Notes under the pieces: generated by a model
Told to the model about the DNA's origin: nothing
Databases searched by the model: none
What the model saw: only the letters and a program-made list of their open reading frames with translations
From: Boesenbergia rotunda
Lineage: Eukaryota; Streptophyta; Magnoliopsida; Zingiberales; Zingiberaceae
Direction of reading: 5' to 3'
NCBI GenBank assembly: GCA_024364735.1
Contig: JAGFNQ010001187.1
Location: 254,198-318,197 of the forward strand
Length of the DNA: 64,000 bases
Made by a program: the position numbers and the translations under genes
In this document: positions 55,799 to 64,000 of the stretch, piece after piece
Position numbering within the stretch: position 1 is the stretch's first letter
How the letters are laid out: each line of letters starts with the position of its first letter

Positions 55799-58700
55799 GA
55801 ACATAAAGATTTGGACCAATGGATGTTGGATAGCGGTTGCTCCAGACACATGACTGGAGATAAATTGAAATTCACCAAACTCAAGCTCAAGAACCTAGGC
55901 TCTGTGGCATTTGGCAACAATGCCACACTCAAGGTAATTGGGTCAGGTAATATTGAACTCAAATCTAACGTTATTATTAAGAAAGTACTCTTGGTTGAAC
56001 AATTCAATTTTAACTTGCTTAGCATAAGTCAGTTGTGTGATTCTGGTTATATAGTTACCTTTAACAATTCTAACTGCCTAATTAGAAACGTACAAGACTC
56101 AGAAATCATGCTTAAGGGCACTAGAACAAATAATGTTTACACTATAAACCTCCCCCTAGTACCTAAATGCATGTTAACCCAGTTAGAACAATCAAACCTC
56201 TGGCATAGGAGACTAGGTCACACCAACCTAAGAACTATTTCAAAAATCACCCAACTTGGCTTAATTAAAGGTATTCCCAAGATTAAAAATCATGAAAACC
56301 TAATCTGTGAATCTTGCAATCAAGGTAAACAAATCAGATCTAATCACAAACTAATTCAATCTGATCTAACTCAAACCATACTTGAGCTCCTGCACCTTGA
56401 CCTATTTGATTCACATGGAGCCAAGTCACTAAGCGGAAGCCGGTACTGCTTAGTAATAGTTGATGATTACTCTAGGTTTACCTGGGTTAGGTTTCTAAAG
56501 ACCAAAGATGAAACCCTAAACCTACTTAATGAATTCTGTAAATTAATTGAAAATCAAAACGATACTAAAATCAAAAGACTTAGGAGTGACCACGGGGGAG
56601 AATTTGAAAATCAACGGTTTGAGGAATTATGTAAGGTAAATGGATACATACATGAATTTTCGTGTCCTAGAACCCCCCAGCAAAATGGGATAGTCGAAAG
56701 GAAAAATAGAACACTACAGGAAGCCACTAGGGCAATGATCAATGAATTTAACTTAGCAAACCAATATTGGGCAGAAGCAATTAGTACAGCTTGCTACATC
56801 CAAAATAGGGTCCTGATTAACAAGCGACACAACAAAATACCCTATGAACTATATTACCATAGACTCCCAAATCTACACTACCTAAGGGTCTTTGGATGCA
56901 AAGTTCATATCCTAAACACCAAAGACTACTTAGGAAAATTCCAATCTAAATCAACCCCAAGCATCTTCTTAGGATACTCAACAATAAGTAGAGTCTATAG
57001 GGTTTACAACAACCAAACCAAGAAAATCGAAGAAACAACCAATCTAATATTTGATGAAGAAAATAATTTAAATCCAAATCTAACTTCATCAAACACTGAT
57101 CAAGAAGATAATCAACAAATTGGTGAATCCTTAATTGAACCTATAAGCGAACTAACCATTGAACCAACTAGTGAATCAAATGAACCAATTATTGAACCAA
57201 TAATTGAACCAGCTCAAAGAGTTGAATCAAATAGTGAACCAAACCAACCAGCCGGACCTGAGGCTGAATCAAGTTCTAGAAAATCCAAGAAACCCAGACT
57301 TAGTCACCCAACCGATCAAATTGTGGGTGATCCAACTCTAGGAGTCAGGACTAGATCCTCCTATAGAAACCTTAGTCAAATAGCAATGATCTCAAAAATA
57401 GAACATAAGACTATAGATGAAGCCCTACCTGATCCTAATTGGATCATAGCTATGCAGGAAGAATTAGCCCAATTTGAGAGAAACCAAGTCTGGGAACTAG
57501 TGCCTAAACCTGCAGGCAAATCCATCATTGACACTAAGTGGATTTTTAGGAATAAACTAAATGATCAAGGAGAAATAGTCAGAAATAAAGCCCGCCTAGT
57601 AGCGAAGGGATTCAGCCAAGTAGAAGGGTTAGATTACGACGAAACATATGCCCCAGTAGCTAGACTTGAGTCCATTAGGATGTTATTAGCCTTTGCATCC
57701 CATAAAGGATTTAAGCTATACCAAATGGATGTAAAGTCGGCCTTTCTAAATGGATTCATTAAAGAAGAAGTTTATGTAGGACAACCCCCTGGGTTTGAGG
57801 ACTTAGAAAGACCTGACCACGTGTTCAAACTTAGTAAAGCACTATATGGACTAAAACAAACACCTAGGGCCTGGTATGAACGCCTGTCAACTTACTTAAT
57901 CTCTAAATAATTTAAACAAGGACAAATTGACTCAACCCTATTTATTAAAACCCTAGGAAAAGATATATTCATTGCCCAAATCTACGTAGATGACATAATC
58001 TTTGGGTCCACCAACTCAAATTTCCTAAAAGAATTTGTTAAAATAATGGAAAATGAATTTGAAATGAGCTTAGTTGGTGAACTTAACTTTTTCCTAGGAT
58101 TACAAATTAAACAAACTAGGGATGGAAATTATGTCCATCAATCCAAATATGCTAAAGAGTTAATAAAGAAATTTAAAATGGATAACTCTAAAAGCATAAG
58201 TACCCCCATGGCCACTAATATAAAGATAGACAGTGACCCTGATGGTAAACCAGTAGATCTTAAACTCTATAGAAGTATGATAGGAAGTCTACTGTACCTT
58301 ACAGCCAGCAGACCTGATATTCTTTTTGCTGTAGGGATGTGTGCTAGATACCAAACCTGTGCTAAGGAAACACACTTAGCAGCCCTAAAAAGAATACTTA
58401 GATATATTAAGGGCACCCTAAATGTAGGGATTTGGTATCCTAGGACCTCAATCTTTGATTTGTCAGGATACTCGGATTCTGACTATGCTGGTTGTAAATT
58501 AGATAGAAAGAGCACAAGTGGAAGCTGCCAACTGTTAGGAAATAGTCTAGTAAGTTGGTGCAGCAGAAAACAACACTGTGTAGCTCTATCCACAACTGAA
58601 GCTGAATACGTTGCCTTAGGAGAGTTTGTAGCACAACTTTTATGGATGATGCACACTTTTAAGGACTTTTAGCTCAATTACACCCAAACCCAAGTTTTTA

Positions 58701-58927
58701 TTGACAATATAAGCTCAACTAATCTAACTAAAAACCCAATCCAACATTCAAGAACTAAACACATAGAAGTTAAGCACCATTTTGTAAGAGATCATGTAGC
58801 CAGGGGTGAGATAGTCCTTAAGCATGTAGACTCTAAATCTAATTTAGCTGACATATTCATCAAACCCCTACCTGAGTCTGAGTTCAGTTCACTAAGAAGG
58901 CAGTTAGGATTATCCTTGGTAGAATAG
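55799..58927 (+). pseudogene. R12 pol: protease, integrase, RT, RNase H
   Basis: One frame from 55799 to TAG 58925-58927, interrupted by TAA 57908-57910 and TAG 58670-58672. Protease site WMLDSGCSRHMTGD; zinc region NLWHRRLGHTNLRTI with CESCNQGKQ; integrase core with LHLDLFDSHG, RLRSDHGGEFEN and NGIVERKNRTLQE; a Pro/Glu/Ser/Asn linker with repeated (I)EPI(S/I)E units; RT with QMDVKSAFLNGFIKEEVYV and YVDDIIFG; RNase H with YSDSDYAGC, STTEAEYVAL, FIDNISSTNL and SRTKHIEVKHHFVRDH. Domain order is copia, motifs are Sirevirus-like. There is no envelope-like frame after it. Two nonsense codons make it inactive. Confidence 0.94.
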
Positions 58928-60179
58928 GTTTACTATGCTTTTTGGTTTTTCTACTACTTCAGCCTTTAAAATTTTCAAATGTTTTTAAAATCAGTTTTTA
59001 AAGTTTTTTTTAAATGTTTTCAAAATCAAATTTTAACTTAGTTTTGAAAATTTTTAAAATATTTTTTGACTTAGTTTTATTTTAAAACTACCCCTTTCAA
59101 AACTAGGGCTTTTTTACAAATGGACTTAGCCTAGGCCCTAACCCTAGAACTGCATGCACCTATAGATTTAGAAGCCAGCATCTCACAAGCACCTTAGGGT
59201 TCTTTTGATTGATAACCTAGAATGGGTTGAGATGCTTAGGTCTTTGCCTTAATTCAAGATGCTTTAAGTCAGTGCATCTGCAGTAATTGGGGCACTAAAT
59301 ACAAACTACACAGTAATCAAGTTAAGTGTCAAGTTTAGAAAATCTAACTTGAACAGTACACTTAACTTGACTAACCCTAGCAAAAACTACTGTTTAATGA
59401 CAGTTAGTAAGTAGCTAATTGGGTTAGACAGGACCCTAAAAGAAACTAATTTGGTTTAGTTCATATCCTGAATTGGGTCAGTACAGCAAAATAATGCAAT
59501 TTATTCGCTTTTATGCAATTTAATTATCCTGTTTCTGCTATATTTATTTGTTTTTGATATATGGCAAAGGGGGAGAGATAGGAAAGGAGAGTTTAAAATT
59601 TTCTAAAATTTTTTATATAAAATTTTTTCCAAAAATTTCAAACCCTATCCTTTATTCAAAAAGTACTCAAAACTTAAGTTTGGCAAATTTTTCTAAGTAT
59701 TTCAAGACTTACGTTTGCAAAATTTTTCTAAGTATTTCAAGACTTAAGTTTGCAAAATTTTTCTAAGTATTTCAAAACATAAATTTGCAAAATTTTTCTA
59801 AGTATTTTAAAACTTAAGTTTGCAAAATTTTTCTAAGTATTTCAAAACTTAAGTTTGCAAAATTTCTCTAAGTATGTCAAAACTTAAGTTTGCAAAATTT
59901 TCTAAGTACTCAAATTTTTTATGCTCAACTTAAGTTTTTTTCTAAGTAATTAAACATAAATTTTCCAAAGTGCACAACGAAACTTGTTTTGGAAAATATA
60001 TCTTTAGAGTTCTATTGAAAAAAATTGTTCTAAGTAAAAATTAATCCATCTTTAGACTTAGAACTTAATTTTCAAAAACCCCACGAATTTTTGAATTATC
60101 TAGGGGGAGATTCCTTCCAAGGGGAGGGAACAAAAATTTATTTATTAACTTAACTTTTTGAACTAGGGTTACCATAAAT
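58928..60179 (+). other. R12 3' non-coding region
   Basis: AT-rich and without a gene. It contains a PPT-like AAAGGGGGAGA (59566-59576) in the phrase TTTTTGATATATGGCAAAGG, shared with R7 and R11; a tandem repeat at 59667-59915; and AGGGGGAGATTCC near 60102. Confidence 0.85.
59667..59915. repeat. 35-bp tandem repeat before the R12 3' LTR
   Basis: About seven units of AAACTTAAGTTTGCAAAATT plus TTTCTAAGTATTTC. CTTAAG and AACTTAAGTT are palindromic inside each unit. Confidence 0.9.
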
Positions 60180-60194
60180 CAAAAAGGGGGAGAT
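60180..60194 (+). other. R12 polypurine tract
   Basis: AAAAAAGGGGGAGAT next to the 3' LTR; same core as in R7. Confidence 0.93.
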
Positions 60195-60667
60195 TGTTGG
60201 TGCAGAAAGCACCCAAGTCAAACCTGTATTTTGATAATGGCAACAGGGTTCAAAAGTTAAGGTATATTGTTTGTCTAAACATGTTACTCAAGTGTGCAGG
60301 CAAAGCCCTAGCGAAGGACTGCTAGGCACCTGACGAAGGAATGCCAGGATACAAAGCCCTAGCGAAGGACTGCTAGGCACCTGGCGAAGGAATGCCAGGA
60401 TACAAAGCCCTAGCGAAGGACTGCTAGGCACCAGGCGAAGGGCAGCTTGGTACTGAAGACCTGGCGAAGGACAGCTAGGCGCCTGGCGAAGGACTGCTGG
60501 GCAAAAGTCTAACCGGAGGAGTCGGTTGGCATCAGGTACATTCTCCCGAGGGGAGTAGGTGAGGACGCGTTCCCCGACGAGGGAACAGTAGGCGTCGGTT
60601 CGACCTAGGGCTCCATTTTGGAGGCCCAAAGTCAGAACTAAGACAGCTAAGGCTGTATAAACTAACA
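60195..60667 (+). repeat. R12 3' LTR, left part
   Basis: It starts TGTTGGTGCAGAAAGC and matches 51824-52346, minus one 51-bp unit. It is interrupted at 60667 by R13. Confidence 0.93.
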
Positions 60668-62976
60668 TGTTGGGACCGGGTGCATGTTGACAAGGATACG
60701 GGTTCGTAAATTTTAAAATATTTACGTGTAGCGGAAGAATTAGCATAAATAATTTCTCAAATTATTTTAACCACGTATCTAGCATGCGACCTTATGATGT
60801 GTGGACATGATCATAAATTAAAATTTTGCAGAAAAAGTAAACTAATTTACTTTGTACCTCGCGTAACTCGAAGAAAGGGACGAGATCCAACCGTAGCGCC
60901 CCTTGGAAGCTCCGCCTCTATTCGCGTCCACGCCGAGTTCTCTTCGGGATGACTTCGCAAAGCCACGAGTTTTGTGCCGACGAGAACTACTAGATTCTCC
61001 AAAAGCACAACTAGAATATCAAGAGAGAAAGATGGAAACTAACCACCAAGAAACGGAATCAAAATTCCGGGAAGGAAGGAGTTGCGACCCGCTTCTTCTT
61101 CTTCTTCTTTGGCACCTTCTTGGTGGAGGTAGCTCACGCCAACCCTTGGAGGTGAAGGTGCGCCGGCCCTAGGAGGAGTGGGCGCCGGCCCTAGGGTGAA
61201 GAGTGGGCGCCGGCCCTAGGAGGGGGAGAGAAGGAGAAGGGGAGAATAAGAGAGGGAGAGAGCTACTAGATCTCTTGATAACTCAATTAAGGAATTCAAG
61301 CCTAGCCTTGGTTCCTTTATATAGTAGCCTCTCCCTTGCCAAGTCTCCCCTTTAACGGAATTTTTTCATAAGAAATTTATCCTATAAATTTTCTTATGAA
61401 TTATTCCGTTTATGCCAAGTTTTATTATAACTAACTTTACAATAAAACAAATACATATCTCCTTTTATTATGGAATAAAATTTACAAGAAATTTATAAAT
61501 TTTTCTTATCATGAAAAAATCAATTCATAATTGATTTTATAAAATTAAAATAAACCGATCCATGGTTCATTTTAATTTCCATAAAAAGAATAAATTTCTA
61601 TAAATTTCTTTATATAAATTTCTTTATATAAATCTCTTTATATAAATTTCTTTATATAGATTTATTTATCCATAATTTTATAAAACAAATTACGCTTGAT
61701 TTATTTTATAAAATAAACCAAATAAATTGGTTTTCTCTCCTTGTAGTGGTCAGCCAAACCAAAGAGGGTGGACACCCTCTTTGGCTGGCCACACCAAGCC
61801 AAACCCATCGCGAATTAAACTCATTTAATTCGTCCAATAAGCCTTCAAAAGACTTAGCCATTTTAAGCTTCCCGTGCACCTCTGATAAATTCAGATTCGA
61901 CTTATTTCTCTTGATCGGAAAATCCAATTTTCAACTCGTTTTAAATCCCTCGGATCACTCGTAGTGCGTGTGACTAAATAGGTTTTCGATTTATGTTGGC
62001 CGTCTATAATCAACCAATTATAGAACGATCATGAGTGGCACCTAGTAGTACATCATGATCCCCAATTAATCGAAAGATCAACGGTTGACCTCAGAAACTA
62101 TTCTGAAACCTTTCAGCAACTCTAATGAATCGTGCCTCATTCCCTTCACCATCTTATACCCACTTGGTTCAGGACATGGACTGTGTGTCTCAGTCCCCAC
62201 TAGGCTGACTACGTCACACCTAGCCCAAGTTACGTTCTCTCGTCCTTTGGATTTCTAATTACTCTCATGTATTTAAGAGACTCATACTCTAAACATGACA
62301 TGCTTTGGCCAGAGGCTTTGAGTAACAATCCGACGATAGGCCTGGGTATACATCTCCTCGCAAGGAGTGGTGAATCCTTTGTAGGCTGTTCAAATATCTT
62401 CGGGCACTTCGGCTTATACCCAATCATCCTGGGTTCACACCTCCTTGGAGATGCTTGCTTAAGATGTTAAAGTATAAGTCTCCATGACCAAGATGACTTG
62501 AACACCGCAAGTCAAAGGAACATCGCACTTAAGCTGCGGTAAGAACTTCACTGACATGTCTATATGTAGACTACCATGTGAAGTTTTACAGCTAGTCACT
62601 CCAATGAACTAGTTCCCTTAACTAGCATCCATGTTTATCTCCGGACATCCCAATGTCACTAGCCAGTGAGAATCAGCTGATTAGAGAATAACCCATGCTA
62701 GTCTCAACAGAATTGATAGTGTCCGTGTTTATCAATTCATCGACTAGGGACAATTTCAATACTTCACAATTGCACATGTAGAGATAATCACTAGTTGTGA
62801 ATTCATCACAAATTCTCTCATGCTGTGAATTGTATTGCGGACATTCAGTAAATGAGTTTAAGATCCCAATCAAATACACAAACATGTATACTCAAATAGT
62901 GAATTATCATTTATTAAAATAAATATTTACAATCATAAGGCGATTGCCTTAGGACACTTCTCTCATATTACTAACA
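60668..62976 (-). mobile_element. R13: solo LTR of the R1 family (2309 bp)
   Basis: It is the reverse complement of the R1 LTR type: left end TGTTGGGACCGGGTGC, right end CATATTACTAACA. Minus-strand TATA at 61323-61315. It is visibly more diverged from the R1 LTRs than these are from each other. There is no internal region. Flanks are TAACA on the left and CCTGG on the right, so the normal 5-bp target duplication is missing; instead 186 bp of R12 LTR is present on both sides. Confidence 0.9.
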
Positions 62977-64000
62977 CCTGGCGAAGGACTGCTGGGCAAA
63001 AGTCTAACCGGAGGAGCCGGTTGGCATCAGGTACATTCTCCCGAGGGGAGTAGGTGAGGACGCGTTCCCCGATGAGGGAACAGTAGGCGTCGGTTCGACC
63101 TAGGGCTCCATTTTGGAGGCCCAAAGTCAGAACCAAGACAGCTAAGGCTGTATAAACTAATATATTAATTGCTTTATGTTGTTTTGGACTAACCCTGGAT
63201 GCGGGACCGAAGGAACGAGTGTCTGCAGCTCAGAGAGCCTCAAAGGAGTGAGGCAGAGTCTGAGTAGGGCGCCCGGAGTGTCCCGGGCGCCCCCAAGGTG
63301 AACACAAAACAAAGTAAACCAAGGTGAGCTTCGGTAGCTTATGGGCGGGGCGCCCCCGTGCTCCCGGGCGTCCCCCATGCTCCCGGGCGCCCCCGTGCTC
63401 CCGGGCGCCCCCAGGTGAAGCCAACAAAGCAAGCCAGTGAGAAGCCAAACGGATGAGAGTTGACTCGGTCAATCCGGGCGCCCCCAGCGTCCCGGGCGCC
63501 CCCAGTGTCCCGGGCACCCCCAGTCAAGATCTGATCCCGAGTTTGAAGGGATCAGAGCTGACCGAGAAGAACTCGGATCGGCTGACACGTGGGGGGCGCC
63601 CCCAGGTGCTATAAAAAGGGCCCTCGACCCCAAGGCTTCATCAATCAATCTTTCGAACGCATACACGCTCTTCTGCTCCCGCGCCCTGCTCCGAAAACCT
63701 TCCGACTCAAGACTCAAGCGCCGACGACGTCCCGCTGCTCCGAAAAGACAACCTACATAGGACGTCGGTAAAAGAAGAGTTTCTTTTAAAAAGTTTACTT
63801 TACCATACTTGTAAATTCAATCTTGTAAACTGATTTGCGAACTTATAGAATTGCCCGCAGAAAACGGTCAACGACCGTGGGCCTTGGAGTAGGAGTCGAC
63901 CTAGGCTCCGAACCAAGTAAAACTACCTGTGTTCGTGATTGTTTTGATTCCGCTGCGTACTTGCTCTATTATTTATCCGAAAAGCGTTTTCCGATATTCA
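62977..64000 (+). repeat. R12-type 3' LTR, right part (runs off the window)
   Basis: It begins CCTGGCGAAGGACTGC, which corresponds to 60482 and not to 60668, so 62977-63162 repeats 60482-60667. It then follows the 5' LTR to its position 53130. The GGCGCC array is expanded: eight perfect centres and two variants (63265-63605) against six and one in the 5' LTR. TATA box 63610-63617. Confidence 0.93.

Larger units (their letters stand above)
51824..64000 (+). mobile_element. R12: near-complete Sirevirus-like copia element
   Basis: 5' LTR 51824-53161, PBS, gag, pol, PPT and 3' LTR (60195-60667 plus 62977-64000, split by R13; about 31 bp lie beyond the window, judged by the 5' copy). Gag and pol carry stops and small indels. 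Same family as R3. Confidence 0.93.

Noticed and set aside
63157..63771. Gly/Pro/Arg-rich minus-strand frames in the R12 LTR
   Set aside because: Translations of the GGGCGCCC array.

Overview
This window is plant nuclear heterochromatin made almost entirely of nested LTR retrotransposons. I see no convincing host gene, tRNA, rRNA, CRISPR array or bacterial feature. The mix points to a flowering plant with a large, repeat-rich genome: Ty1/copia of the Sirevirus type, Ty3/gypsy of the Tekay/Del type and of the Athila type, and solo LTRs. A monocot is plausible but not proven. I label the elements R1 to R13.

Layout. R1 (2-9808, +) is an almost complete, young Ty1/copia element with 2.26-kb LTRs. 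It sits in the gag of R2 (9809-12379, -), a Sirevirus-like copia element seen as its 5' LTR plus gag. R2 sits in the leader of R3 (12380-13456, +), another Sirevirus gag fragment. R4 (13457-22996, +) is a Tekay-like gypsy element with a 3.17-kb LTR that cuts R3's gag; its own gag holds R5 (17255-19968, -), a 2.7-kb solo LTR with a perfect 5-bp target duplication. R6 (22997-37143, +) is a decayed 14-kb Athila-type element with tRNA-Asp-type PBS and a 173-bp assembly gap. R7 (37144-42462, +) is a gag-only element whose left LTR was cut by R6. R7 lies in the pol of R8 (42463-46831, -), a Sirevirus-like element that lies in the RT of R9 (46832-47317, -). R10 (47318-48249, +) is a solo LTR. R11 (48257-51823, +) is a second gag-only element. 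R12 (51824 to past the window end, +) is a nearly complete Sirevirus-like element inserted in R11's 3' LTR; its own 3' LTR is split by R13 (60668-62976, -), a solo LTR of the R1 family.

How the parts relate. Autonomous elements encode Gag, protease, integrase, reverse transcriptase and RNase H as a polyprotein and prime from initiator tRNA-Met (all copia and R4) or tRNA-Asp (R6). R7 and R11 keep LTRs, PBS, PPT and a gag with two zinc knuckles but no pol, so they would need enzymes in trans. Every large reading frame carries stops or frameshifts, so none of these copies is intact.

Most interesting signals: each Sirevirus-like LTR family carries its own array of short CpG-centred palindromes at a comparable place (CAGTCGACTG, AATCGATT, GATCGGTCA/TGACCGATC, GGGCGCCC), repeated in the 3' internal region of the gag-only elements; a canonical 77-bp intron candidate in R4 gag; a recurrent 5' splice-site-like sequence in Sirevirus gag with a matching 3' site exactly where pol opens; three hairpins with a shared loop and changing stems in the R1 leader; and two junctions (R6 and R13) lacking target duplications, suggesting recombination between elements.
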